From the NCBI GenBank assembly GCA_938024995.1, contig CALJDU010000092.1, forward strand, positions 1 to 57,303: a stretch of DNA of 57,303 nucleotides. The letters run 5' to 3'. The notes below the pieces were generated by a model that saw only the letters and a program-made list of their open reading frames with translations, made no database searches and was not told the origin of the DNA. Of the stretch, positions 35,391-43,772 are shown in pieces. Within the stretch, counting starts at the first letter, position 1; each line of letters opens with the position of its first letter. Source of the stretch: an uncultured bacterium. Lineage in GTDB: Bacteria > Myxococcota_A > Polyangia > Polyangiales > Houyiibacteriaceae. Position numbers and translations under genes: made by a program.

Positions 35391-36185
35391 TTAGCGGGTC
35401 AGCTCCAGGAGCTCATCGTGAACGCGGCCGTTGCTGGCGATCGCCGACCCTCCGAAGATCGTGTCCTCTCCTTCGAACGAGGTCAGCCGTCCACCTGCTT
35501 CGCGAACCAAGACCGCTGCGGGGCAAATGTCATAGGGCTTGATCCCAGGGTCGACCATTGCGTCCGCTTGGCCTTTGAGCAGGTGTCGGTAGCCATCGAA
35601 GTCGGCGAACCCACGCGACGTGAAGGCGCGTCGCCCGAGCTGAGCGAGGAGCTGCGGGCGTTCCTGAAATTGCTCGAGCCCGCCGTGGCAGACGAGCGCA
35701 TCTTCCAGCTGCGTGACCTGTGAGAGGTGCAACGAGCGGCCGTTGAGCTCCGCGCCGCCGCCTTTCACGCCGACGAAGAGCTCGTCGACGACGGGCATGT
35801 AGGCGATGCCGACCACCGGTTCGCCCTCGTGCTCCACGCCGACCAAAACGGACCAGCTGTGAAGCCCGCGGAGAAACGCGCGGGTGCCGTCGATGGGATC
35901 CACGATGAAGCGCAGAGACGAGCCGGTCGACTCTCCCGACTCCTCGCCGAAGAACCCCGCCGAGGGGAAACGCTGGGTGATGTGAACGCGGAGCTTGTCT
36001 TCGACGAAGCGATCGGCCTCTGTGACGGGGCTTCGGTCAGGTTTCTTTTCGAGCGGATCGTCGCGAAGCCGTCGAAGGATCGCACGCTGCATCCCGAGGG
36101 CCTCTTGCCCCGCCGCGAGGATCTCGTCGACGAGCGACCGCAGACCTCGCGCGCCGCCGACGCGATCGAGATCAAACGCGCTCAT
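35391..36185 (-). CDS. Inositol monophosphatase-family phosphatase (HisN-like possible)
   Basis: A metal-dependent phosphomonoesterase of 264 residues. The Mg-binding motifs are complete: SPVTEADRFVE, GEESG, and the signature IVDPIDGTRAFLRG. The C-terminal motif is IKPYDICPAAVLVREAGG, with Tyr in place of the usual Trp before Asp. The family includes inositol-1-phosphatase, histidinol-phosphate phosphatase and nucleotide phosphatases, and the sequence alone does not decide. ATG 36185 overlaps the stop of the cytochrome-like lipoprotein gene upstream. Confidence 0.93.
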   Translation of the reverse strand: MSAFDLDRVGGARGLRSLVDEILAAGQEALGMQRAILRRLRDDPLEKKPDRSPVTEADRFVEDKLRVHITQRFPSAGFFGEESGESTGSSLRFIVDPIDGTRAFLRGLHSWSVLVGVEHEGEPVVGIAYMPVVDELFVGVKGGGAELNGRSLHLSQVTQLEDALVCHGGLEQFQERPQLLAQLGRRAFTSRGFADFDGYRHLLKGQADAMVDPGIKPYDICPAAVLVREAGGRLTSFEGEDTIFGGSAIASNGRVHDELLELTR

Positions 36186-36739
36186 TCGCTGGGCGCGCCG
36201 GCCTCGATCCACGCGCGGAACATCTCGATGCGCGCGGCCGAGAGGGGCGCGGGCGCGCCACGGTTCTGCGGCATGACCTGACCGAACTTGAGCTCACCGT
36301 CTTCGACCAAGGGGCAGAACCCGTCCGTCGTGAGGTCCACGCCCGCGGCCCAGTCGGCGTCCGGTTCAAAGTTCAGCTCGCCCGAGTCGGCGTCGAAGTC
36401 ACCGTTGAGCTTGACCATGAGCCAGCTATTGCCGGGGTTGCCGGGGTCGATGATCGGCATCCGGTCGTACTGGCAAGAGGCGATGCCGTTCATCGCCGCC
36501 GTGTACGGCATCCCGTTGTCCTCGGTGAGCTGGAAGTTGAGCCCGGCCGATCCACGAGCGCCGCCGTGACAGCTGGATGAACGCGAACCGCAGCTCGTCT
36601 CGATGGTGTCCGCGACGTTGGCGTACGTCGGCTCAACGACATCGTCGCCGCAGCCAAGCGCGAGGACGCAGGCGATGATCGAGAGGTGAGTCAGCGCGCG
36701 ACCTGGCGCGCGGGGCGATGGCACAACCGTGTTTCTCAT
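36182..36739 (-). CDS. Cytochrome-c-like lipoprotein with non-canonical heme motif
   Basis: A 185-residue lipoprotein (signal ending ACVLALGC). The mature part follows the layout of monoheme c-type domains in planctomycete and myxobacterial proteins: NVADTIETSC, then SCHGG, and the distal segment GQVMPQNRGAPAPLSAARIE with a possible axial Met. The heme-attachment site reads C-x6-CH (CGSRSSSCH) rather than CxxCH, so covalent heme is doubtful. It may be a degenerate or disulfide-bonded relative. Coupled to the phosphatase gene by a 4-nt overlap. The promoter gap (58 nt) is shared with the divergent M23 gene. Confidence 0.75.
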   Translation of the reverse strand: MRNTVVPSPRAPGRALTHLSIIACVLALGCGDDVVEPTYANVADTIETSCGSRSSSCHGGARGSAGLNFQLTEDNGMPYTAAMNGIASCQYDRMPIIDPGNPGNSWLMVKLNGDFDADSGELNFEPDADWAAGVDLTTDGFCPLVEDGELKFGQVMPQNRGAPAPLSAARIEMFRAWIEAGAPSE

Positions 36740-36796
36740 GCTGCGAAGGTTACCGTTTTTTTGACGAGAGACACCCATTTCAGTCATGCGACAGAT

Positions 36797-38170
36797 ATGC
36801 GCCTGAACATCTGCCGGCGGCGAAACGTCCACAACACCCCTGCTGCAGGGAAGGCGCTCGTCCTCTTCGCGGTGACACTGTCGTGGATCGCGTTGACCCC
36901 GAGCGCCGCGTTCGCCGACGATCCGGCCCCTGCGCGCGCGGAGAGCGACCACGCAGGCGACGCTCACTCGCACGGCGAAGACTACTCCCGCTTTTCAGAC
37001 GGCCCGCGGCGAGTGCCCGTTCCGCGAGGAGCAGCGTTTGCTCGCGCGCAGAAGCTGGGCCTCGGGACGTTGCGAACCGCGAGTCGACTCTTGCACGGGC
37101 GTGCTCGTCCTTCGTGGGTGGCCGCGGCGCACGGACGGGCTCCGCGTCCCTTGCTCTGGCCGGTCGATCAAGGTCGCTTTGGACGCGGCTTTGGATACGT
37201 CCGTCGCACCCTCCCGGACAAGCGTCACAACGGCGTCGACATCGTCGCGGAAGAAGGTCAGACGGTTCGCGCCGCCGCCGATGGGATCGTTGCATACAGC
37301 GACAATGGCATCCGCGGCTACGGCAACTGCTTGCTCGTCGTGCACAGCAACGGCTGGGTCACGCTCTACGCGCATCTCTATCGCGCGACCGTGCAAGCGG
37401 GCTGGCGGGTTCGTCGAGGAGAGCGGATCGGCTTCGTCGGCAACACCGGTATCTCGCGCGGACCTCACCTTCACTTCGAGCTTCACGTCGACGGACAGCC
37501 GGTGGATCCGCTTTCGAACTTTGAAGGTCGCCCGTGGATCGAGGCGTACCGGGAGTGGCGCGCGAGCGTTGACTCGGGAACCCATCGGCCGCCGACCGCG
37601 CACCTCGACCGCCAGCCCGTGGACGACTCGACGCCTGCGCCCGAAGGCGACGCGCCCGCGACGCCCGCGGTGGACCCGTCGATGCGCGACTTCGGAACGG
37701 AGCGTTTCGCGCGACGGTTGATGAAACGCGCCCCACCTGCGGCGGCGATCGCCGCGACATCGGGTTCCCTGTATCGAAACCTCCTGTGGCCCGTACGCGG
37801 CGGAACGCGTGAGCAACGCCAAGGTCGCGGGGTTCGGATCGACGCCGAAGAGGGAGATCCTGTTCGGGCGTCCGCGGATGGACTTGTGGTCTATGAAGGT
37901 GAGCTCCGCGGGATGGGCAGCGCTGTTGTGGTCCTTCACCGCAATGGTTGGGTGACCGCGTACGGTCACAACCAGAGCACTCACGTCCAGGTCGGGCAGC
38001 AGGTGCGACGCGGCGAATGGATCGCTCGGGTCGGCCGCTCACGTGGCCGTGACTCCCTTACGTTCAAGCTCTACGAACGAGGGCGCGCGCGAGACCCGCG
38101 AGAGCTCTTCGTGCAGGTTCCCGACGATGTGCGCCGCGCGCGCCAGGGACGTCGAAACCGACGACGATAG
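36797..38170 (+). CDS. Secreted protein with one active and one inactive LytM/M23 domain
   Basis: A 457-residue exported protein (signal ending SAAFA) with a His/Asp-rich segment after cleavage (DHAGDAHSHGED). The first LytM domain (about residues 115-245) keeps all zinc ligands: HNGVD near residue 143, YAHL, and HLHFEL near 222. The second (about 325-445) aligns well (RGVRIDAEEGD, YGHN, SLTFKLYE), but the first His and Asp and the HxH pair are all replaced. It should therefore bind rather than cut. This pairing suggests peptidoglycan targeting or regulation of an amidase. ATG 36797 is chosen from the signal peptide. Confidence 0.9.
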   Translation: MRLNICRRRNVHNTPAAGKALVLFAVTLSWIALTPSAAFADDPAPARAESDHAGDAHSHGEDYSRFSDGPRRVPVPRGAAFARAQKLGLGTLRTASRLLHGRARPSWVAAAHGRAPRPLLWPVDQGRFGRGFGYVRRTLPDKRHNGVDIVAEEGQTVRAAADGIVAYSDNGIRGYGNCLLVVHSNGWVTLYAHLYRATVQAGWRVRRGERIGFVGNTGISRGPHLHFELHVDGQPVDPLSNFEGRPWIEAYREWRASVDSGTHRPPTAHLDRQPVDDSTPAPEGDAPATPAVDPSMRDFGTERFARRLMKRAPPAAAIAATSGSLYRNLLWPVRGGTREQRQGRGVRIDAEEGDPVRASADGLVVYEGELRGMGSAVVVLHRNGWVTAYGHNQSTHVQVGQQVRRGEWIARVGRSRGRDSLTFKLYERGRARDPRELFVQVPDDVRRARQGRRNRRR

Positions 38171-38196
38171 ATCACCTGGAACGGGATCGGCTTCTC

Positions 38197-39126
38197 CTAG
38201 AAGAACACGCTCTCGCGGTCCTTGAGGTCTTGGTCGATCATCGATTGGATCTGGTTCTTCACGACCCAGACTTTTTCTTCAATCACGGCGTCGTCGTCAT
38301 CGGGGTCGCCTTCAAAGTGGAGCGGCTCTCCGAACGTGAGGCGATAGCGAACGGGGAGCGGCGCGAGCATCCCCAAGAAGAGCTGCGGCATGATCGGGAA
38401 GGCCGGCATGTTGAGTGCGGCGGCGAGCGGTTTGAGATCCGCGACCGACACGTACTGCTCTTCCGCGCCGACCACGGAGACGGGGACGATGGGGGTGTTG
38501 GTCTCGAGCGCGAGCCGCATGAAGCCGAGACCAAAGCGCGTCAGCTGGTAGCGCTTGTCGTAGGTCTTGGAGATCCCGCGGGAGCCTTCGGGGAACACAA
38601 CGAGCGCTTCCTCTTGTTCCAACAACCGACGCGCGTTCGCCGGAGAGCCGACGACTTGACCGACGCGCGGAAAGAACACGGAGACGAAGGGGAGCTCTGC
38701 GGTCCAGCGCTCGACCATGCTTCGCGGGAAGCGCGGCGGGTCCGCGTCCAACATGAGCGCGGTGCCGATCATCATTCCGTCGATCGGGACCTGGCCGCTG
38801 TGGTTCGCGATGACCAACAGGCGACCGCTCGGCACGTTCTCGATGCCTTTGACGATCGAGCGAAAGTAGCGGCGGTGGAGCAGCGAGGCGACGGCGAGCG
38901 CGTACCGGCTGGTCTCGGGATCAAAGCCGAAGGGGTCGTGCCCGACCTCGTTTTCGTGCGTCTGGATCCTCGCGATTCGCGCGTCGAGGTCTTCACCCAC
39001 GAGCTCTTCAGCGACCCGAACGAACCGATCCGCGGCGCGCCGCAAGAGGCCGGAGCGACGCCGCGAGCTTCCCGCTCGGCGGCGCGTCCAACCCGCGAAG
39101 GGGACGATGCTCCCGTCGCTGCTCAC
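38197..39126 (-). CDS. PlsC-family lysophospholipid acyltransferase
   Basis: A 309-residue acyltransferase. Motif I is NHSGQVPID (NHx4D form), motif II is RVGQVVGSPANARRLL, motif III is VVFPEGSRGISK and motif IV is TPIVPVSVVG. These place it with 1-acyl-glycerol-3-phosphate acyltransferases and related glycerolipid enzymes. An Arg-rich N-terminus with no clear membrane helix suggests peripheral membrane association. The acyl donor and exact acceptor are unknown. Its start overlaps the CDGSH gene stop by 4 nt, so the two are co-translated. Confidence 0.92.
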   Translation of the reverse strand: MSSDGSIVPFAGWTRRRAGSSRRRSGLLRRAADRFVRVAEELVGEDLDARIARIQTHENEVGHDPFGFDPETSRYALAVASLLHRRYFRSIVKGIENVPSGRLLVIANHSGQVPIDGMMIGTALMLDADPPRFPRSMVERWTAELPFVSVFFPRVGQVVGSPANARRLLEQEEALVVFPEGSRGISKTYDKRYQLTRFGLGFMRLALETNTPIVPVSVVGAEEQYVSVADLKPLAAALNMPAFPIMPQLFLGMLAPLPVRYRLTFGEPLHFEGDPDDDDAVIEEKVWVVKNQIQSMIDQDLKDRESVFF

Positions 39127-39380
39127 GTGGGAGCGTCGGGCTCGAGGCCCTTGTGCCGTCCGTCGCAGAACGGTCCGTTCTCGGTCCGCTTGCAGCGACA
39201 GAGCGCGTAGTTCTTCGTCCGGTCGACGGTGAACTGCTGCGGCGTGAACTCGGTGCCGGCATGCGAGCCGTCACAGAACGGCTGACTCTGCGAGCGACCG
39301 CAGGTGCACCACCAGTAGTCTTTGCCTTCTTCAAGTTCCATGACGGAAGGCGTCACGTCAGCGATGATCGGGAGCGTCAT
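39123..39380 (-). CDS. Tandem CDGSH iron-sulfur domain protein
   Basis: An 85-residue protein with two complete CDGSH motifs: CTCGRSQSQPFCDGSH and CRCKRTENGPFCDGRH. Each supplies three Cys and one His to a labile 2Fe-2S cluster. The arrangement resembles the two-domain MiNT/CISD3-like class. Such proteins take part in electron or cluster transfer and redox sensing. No targeting signal is present, so it is cytoplasmic. It is translationally coupled to the acyltransferase, a pairing whose meaning is not obvious from known pathways. Confidence 0.95.
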   Translation of the reverse strand: MTLPIIADVTPSVMELEEGKDYWWCTCGRSQSQPFCDGSHAGTEFTPQQFTVDRTKNYALCRCKRTENGPFCDGRHKGLEPDAPT

Positions 39381-39458
39381 GCCGGGAGAATAACGGAACT
39401 CGGAGGAGCGCGTTTGGCTTCTTCGGTCGCGCGCGACTCGGCCTTCTTCAGTCGCGCG

Positions 39459-40595
39459 TTACTCGGCGCCGGGCTGGGTCGCCGGAGCCGCGGCCGCGGC
39501 GGCTTCGGTCGCGCCCGCGGCGGCTTCGGTGACCGCTTCGGTAGCGGACTCCGTCGCTTCCGTCGCCGCTTCGGTCGCTCCCGCCGCTGCCTCAGTGGCG
39601 ACTTCCGCCTCAGTGGTGGGCTCCGCTTCAGTGGTGGGCTCCGCGGCTTCGGTCGCGGCGGGCGCGGGGATGTCGACGTCTACCGTCTCTTCGGTGATCT
39701 CGATGTGGGTCTCGAAGATCTCTCCAGCCGCCAGCGTGAATCGGTTCCGACCTCCGAACGGTTGATCGAGTCGCGGATCCATGTAGTGCCAGTCGACCGT
39801 GATCGTTCCGTCGCTCGCGCCCGGCTCGACCTTCACCAAACGCATCGCGAGCCACGGAACGCCCGCGAGGGTCTGTTCGTACCAAGCGTAGACCGCGTTG
39901 CGGCCGTCGTGGCGGGTCGCTCCGCCCGTTTCGTTGAGCTGGAAGGGTTCGACCAGCGAGCCCATGTCCGCGAAGAGGCGGGTGATCGCGACCGGGTCGC
40001 GTCGGTTAAAGTGCGCAACGTAGTGGCGGGCGATCTGCGCGTCCGCCATTTGGTTCGCGGCCGCCGGGGCGTAGACCATTTTGACCTCGAGCCCACCGCA
40101 CCACATGGAGCGCTGGACGTAGACTTCCAGGAACTCGCCGCGCATCCGGACGTCGCCTGGACGGTCGCGCTCGAAGGCGCCGCTGCACCCAGAGCCTGGC
40201 ATGGAGACACGCGCTTCTTCTCGCATGGCCCAGGGGCTGTCAGGCGTCGCGCCGGGGGTCGCCCGCTGAACCACGGTCTCTTCGCAACCCGTGCCGAAGC
40301 TTTGGTCGTACGTGAGCACAAGACCGCTATCGTCTGCGGCGACGACTGCGTTCTGTTGGAACCCCTGGGCGGCGAGGTCGAGGGGACCCTCGGTGCAGTG
40401 TGCCTCCATCCAGGCCCAGCGCGTCCCGTGGAGCTCGGGGCCAGCAGATCGCGTTCCCGCGAGAACGCGCGGTGCGTTGCCGCCTGAGGTGACCTCAAGA
40501 TCGCCCGATTCGTCGGGGGTGGTCTGCTGTTCTTGTCCGCCGGAACAGCCCAAAACGAGGGCGAAGGAGAGATGGGTGGCCAACGAGATACGCAT
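39459..40595 (-). CDS. Lipoprotein with SnoaL/NTF2-like domain and Thr-Glu-Ala tail
   Basis: A 378-residue protein from ATG 40595 (lipobox LVLGC). Residues 40-190 form a Cys-containing beta-rich domain. Residues 195-310 look like an NTF2/SnoaL fold (ADAQIARHYVAHFNRRD, GGRNRFTLAAGEIFET). The last 65 residues are a low-complexity TEA/TEAA tail encoded by imperfect 15-18 nt repeats, probably an extended spacer. No catalytic residues are assignable. An alternative GTG 15 nt upstream adds five residues. It is divergent from the H1-tailed epimerase gene. Confidence 0.82.
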   Translation of the reverse strand: MRISLATHLSFALVLGCSGGQEQQTTPDESGDLEVTSGGNAPRVLAGTRSAGPELHGTRWAWMEAHCTEGPLDLAAQGFQQNAVVAADDSGLVLTYDQSFGTGCEETVVQRATPGATPDSPWAMREEARVSMPGSGCSGAFERDRPGDVRMRGEFLEVYVQRSMWCGGLEVKMVYAPAAANQMADAQIARHYVAHFNRRDPVAITRLFADMGSLVEPFQLNETGGATRHDGRNAVYAWYEQTLAGVPWLAMRLVKVEPGASDGTITVDWHYMDPRLDQPFGGRNRFTLAAGEIFETHIEITEETVDVDIPAPAATEAAEPTTEAEPTTEAEVATEAAAGATEAATEATESATEAVTEAAAGATEAAAAAAPATQPGAE

Positions 40596-40698
40596 GGCCT
40601 GCGAAATCACACCATCGTGTTCCTTCCGTCAAGGTGTGAAGCGGTGCGTCGCGAAAAAGCCCGTTGCCTCGTCGCGCGTACGCCAGAGATACTCGGGC

Positions 40699-41958
40699 GT
40701 GGGAAACGAACGCGACGCGTCCGAAGACGAGACCGCTCCGGGGGCGCGCGCGAAGCGAAAACCGAGCGCGAAGCGTCCGAAGAAGAAGACAACCAAGCAG
40801 AGCGACGTGAAACCCGCGAGCGCGCGGGCGAGTCGGAAACGTCCGAGCGCCAAGAAGGCGAAGAAGAAGCGGCCTAGCGCGAAGAAGGCCACCGCGAAGA
40901 CGAGCGCGAAGACGAGCGCGAAGAAGGCCAGCGCGAGGAAGGCCAGCACGAAGAGCACGGTTCAGGTCAGCCCGAAGACCACCGCGAACAAGACGACGCG
41001 CTCTTCATCCGGCCCACCGCGCCGTCCCCCCGCGGATGGCGGCGCAGTCCTCATCACCGGCATGTGCGGGCGGCTTGGAAGGCTGCTCACCCGCGTCCTG
41101 CATCGAACCGACCGCGTCGTCGGGATCGATCGTCGACCCTTCCCAGACATCCCCAAAGACGTCGTTCACCACCAGTTCGATGCGCGCCGAAAGAAGACCC
41201 GCGACCTCTTTCGCAACGGTGATATCCGGGCCGTGGTCCATCTCGGCGTCCTCCATGATCCGCGTAAGAGCGACCGAGAGCGTCACACCTGGAACGTGGT
41301 CGGGTTCCAGAAGCTCCTCGGATACCTCGCGCAGTATCGCGTCCCCAAGCTCGTCGTCCTCTCAAGCGCCAACGTCTACGGACCCCAACCGACCAATCCG
41401 CAGTTCCTCACAGAAGAAGCGCCTCTCTTGGGCTCGCAGGACTTCCGCGGGATCCGTGACCTCGTCGAGCTCGACATGCTCGCGCAGTCGTTTTTCTGGC
41501 GTCACCCTGATACCGAGACGGTCATCCTGCGGCCCTGTCACATCCTGGGTCGCGTAAAAAACGCCGCGAGCAACTACTTGCGGCTCGAGCGCCCGATCAC
41601 GCTCATGGGCTTCGATCCGATGGTGCAGCCCATTCACGAGCGGGACGTGGTGCACGCGATTCAACTCGCGCTTCAGCCGGGTGCGCGCGGGATCTTCAAT
41701 CTTCGCGGCCCTGGGGAGCTTCCTCTCAGCAAGGTCATGCGGGTCCTGTCGCGGCGGACACGGCCCATGCCGGCGCCATTGGCCAAGGGCGTCCTCGATC
41801 GCCTTTGGCGCTTTCGCATGACGAGTTTTCCCGCCGAGGAGATCGACCACATTCGATTTCTCTGCATGGTCGACGACACGAGAGCCCGCGAGACGCTCGG
41901 TTTCGCCCCGAAGTACGACCTTTCTGAGACACTCGCGGCAGTAACCTCACCCAGATAG
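40699..41958 (+). CDS. Histone H1-like Lys-rich tail fused to an NAD-dependent epimerase/dehydratase
   Basis: About 419 residues from the GTG at 40699; upstream in-frame sequence is not protein-like. Residues 15-105 are a Lys/Ala/Ser tail with repeated SAKK and KKAS units (RKRPSAKKAKKKRPSAKK), like histone H1 C-termini and known myxobacterial H1-like proteins. An extended-SDR domain follows: GAVLITGMCGRLGRLL (NAD loop), VVHLGVLHDP, and VLSSANVYGP. The usual catalytic YxxxK is not evident in that context. The tail could bind nucleic acid or a polyanion, tethering the sugar-epimerase-like domain. The promoter-side gap is shared with the divergent lipoprotein gene. Confidence 0.85.
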   Translation: MGNERDASEDETAPGARAKRKPSAKRPKKKTTKQSDVKPASARASRKRPSAKKAKKKRPSAKKATAKTSAKTSAKKASARKASTKSTVQVSPKTTANKTTRSSSGPPRRPPADGGAVLITGMCGRLGRLLTRVLHRTDRVVGIDRRPFPDIPKDVVHHQFDARRKKTRDLFRNGDIRAVVHLGVLHDPRKSDRERHTWNVVGFQKLLGYLAQYRVPKLVVLSSANVYGPQPTNPQFLTEEAPLLGSQDFRGIRDLVELDMLAQSFFWRHPDTETVILRPCHILGRVKNAASNYLRLERPITLMGFDPMVQPIHERDVVHAIQLALQPGARGIFNLRGPGELPLSKVMRVLSRRTRPMPAPLAKGVLDRLWRFRMTSFPAEEIDHIRFLCMVDDTRARETLGFAPKYDLSETLAAVTSPR

Positions 41959-42137
41959 TAGAGGAAGGGGCTCACCTCTGAAGATGTCTCGTTCTGTGGG
42001 GGGAGTTGACATCCGTACATGGACGACATCGTCACTTTTTGCACGAAAAACGTTAGCAAAACATAGACTTGCCCCAAAAGGCGGAAAACGTGTAAGGCCA
42101 TTTGGGTGTCTTAACTTTCAGTGTCACGGTGGTCTTC
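41959..42137 (+). promoter_or_regulatory. AT-rich promoter region of the TPP-enzyme/KASIII-like operon
   Basis: This 179-nt gap is noticeably AT-richer than the rest of the window. It contains TTGACA (42006-42011) without a matching -10, and TTGCAC (42039-42044) 17 nt before CATAGA (42062-42067), a weak sigma-70-like pair. An inverted repeat TTTTGC/GCAAAA flanks that spacer (about 42037-42042 and 42056-42061). The individual assignments are tentative. Confidence 0.3.
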
Positions 42138-43772
42138 ATGACAAAGGGGCGGATAGCAGATGAGGTGGCGAGCCACCTTGTTCAAATGGGCGTAACGCGA
42201 GTGTTCATCCTTCCGGGTGGACCCATTTCTCCCGTCGTCGACGCCTTGATGGATGTTGATATTGACGTCGTCAGCTGTCTCCACGAGACGATGGGCGTCT
42301 ACATGGCGATGGGGCACTCCCGCGGCACCGGTGAGCTTGGGGTGCTCATGGTCACGTCGGGACCAGGGATCCTGAACGCGATCCATGGCATCACCGCTGC
42401 GTACGAAGACAGCGACTCATTGCTTGTTCTCGTGGGCGAGGTCACCACCGAAGCGCGAGGGCAGGGCGCGCTTCAAGATGGTGGAGAGCATGGCATCCAG
42501 TTGTCGCAGCTCCTCGCGCCGATCACGCGATGGACCGGTAGCGCGGCGCGACCCGAGCAGGTCCTTCCGCGGGTTCACGAAGCGATCGCGGCGGCGACCG
42601 AGACTCCGCGGGGACCCGCCGTTTTGCGCTTGCCGGTCGACGTGACCTCTGCGCCGATGACGAAACAACAGCACGTGGTGATCGAGCCACGTGAACGAAA
42701 GCTGACGGTCGCGACCGAACGCGCGGCAGCGGAGATCGCGAAGAAGCTCGTCTCCGCGAACCGACCCGTCGTTCTGTTGGGCGGCGCGTTGAAAGAGAAG
42801 AACTGCGCGCTGCCGCTCGCGCGCTTCCTTGAGCGGGCAGACGTCGTCGTCGCGACGGACCTCGAAGGCAAGGGAGTCGTGTCGGAACACGAGGGCTCCC
42901 TGGCGGGGATCTTTGGCGTTGGCGGTGACGGACGCGCGGCCAAGACGCTCAAGCGAGCGGACGTGGTGGTCGCGATCGGGACACGCTTTGACGACACCAC
43001 GACGGCCAACTTCTCTCCGATCGTGGCGGACGGCGGCTGGCTCGCCCACGTGACCGATCGGCCGACGCATCTCGGTCGCGCGTACCACGCCGACCTCTCG
43101 GTCGCGGCCGAGCTTCCTGAGTTCTTGGACACCCTGTCCGCAGCGCTTCCGGCAGGTCGCGCCATCGTTCGTGAATCACAGGTCGTTCGCACCGTTCAGC
43201 ATCGCGCTGACCTGGGCGAAGCGCCCCATGATCCGCGGTCGGTGATCGCGTGGGCACAGCGAGAGTTTCCGGAAGCCGTCTTCGTGAGCGACATCGGGAA
43301 CCACCTCCTCTTCACCGCGATGGAGACGCGCCTCGGACCCGGTCGCTTCCACGCGTCGATCGGCCTCGGCGGAATGGGCTCTGGTCTCGGGATCGCGATG
43401 GGCCTTCAGCTCGCGTACGGCGACACGAAGAAGGTCGTCGCGGTCGTCGGCGATGGCACCTTGATGATGCACGGGAGCGAGCTCGCGACCTGCGCGAAGT
43501 ACAGCATCCCGCTGACGGTGATCGCGCTCAACGACGGCCAGTTCGGAATGGTGGAACACGGCTGTGAGCGGGTGTACCAACGCTCGCACGAGTGGTCTCT
43601 CCCGAGCGGATCGCTTGACCGCTGGATCGAGGAGGTCGCACCTGGTGTCGACGTCCGCGTCTTCGTTTGTGACCCGACGGTCACCGCCGCGAACGCCCGA
43701 GACCTGACCATCGTCTCCGAGAATGAGGCGGTCGACGAGCTCGCCGAGCGTCGCGCGAAACATGGCAGTTGA
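42138..43772 (+). CDS. Thiamine-diphosphate enzyme, acetolactate synthase-like
   Basis: A 544-residue enzyme of the pyruvate-oxidase/acetolactate-synthase superfamily. The catalytic Glu that activates ThDP is Glu50 (LHETMG), followed by VTSGPGILNAIHGI. The ThDP/Mg motif starts at GDG (residues 438-440) and ends with LNDGQFG. Both ends are intact, so it should decarboxylate or ligate a 2-oxo acid. No small regulatory subunit and no branched-chain pathway genes are adjacent, which argues for a specialised role. Its last 11 nt overlap the KASIII-like gene, so the two products are probably made together. Start ATG 42138; an upstream TTG lies in AT-rich leader sequence. Confidence 0.92.
   Translation: MTKGRIADEVASHLVQMGVTRVFILPGGPISPVVDALMDVDIDVVSCLHETMGVYMAMGHSRGTGELGVLMVTSGPGILNAIHGITAAYEDSDSLLVLVGEVTTEARGQGALQDGGEHGIQLSQLLAPITRWTGSAARPEQVLPRVHEAIAAATETPRGPAVLRLPVDVTSAPMTKQQHVVIEPRERKLTVATERAAAEIAKKLVSANRPVVLLGGALKEKNCALPLARFLERADVVVATDLEGKGVVSEHEGSLAGIFGVGGDGRAAKTLKRADVVVAIGTRFDDTTTANFSPIVADGGWLAHVTDRPTHLGRAYHADLSVAAELPEFLDTLSAALPAGRAIVRESQVVRTVQHRADLGEAPHDPRSVIAWAQREFPEAVFVSDIGNHLLFTAMETRLGPGRFHASIGLGGMGSGLGIAMGLQLAYGDTKKVVAVVGDGTLMMHGSELATCAKYSIPLTVIALNDGQFGMVEHGCERVYQRSHEWSLPSGSLDRWIEEVAPGVDVRVFVCDPTVTAANARDLTIVSENEAVDELAERRAKHGS

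Noticed and set aside
39480..39660. Imperfect 15-18 nt repeats as a CRISPR or regulatory array
   Set aside because: They are codon repeats encoding the Thr-Glu-Ala tail of a lipoprotein, with no spacer structure.
42006..42011. TTGACA as a strong sigma-70 -35 box
   Set aside because: No -10-like hexamer lies at a suitable distance, so it is mentioned only within the promoter region entry.
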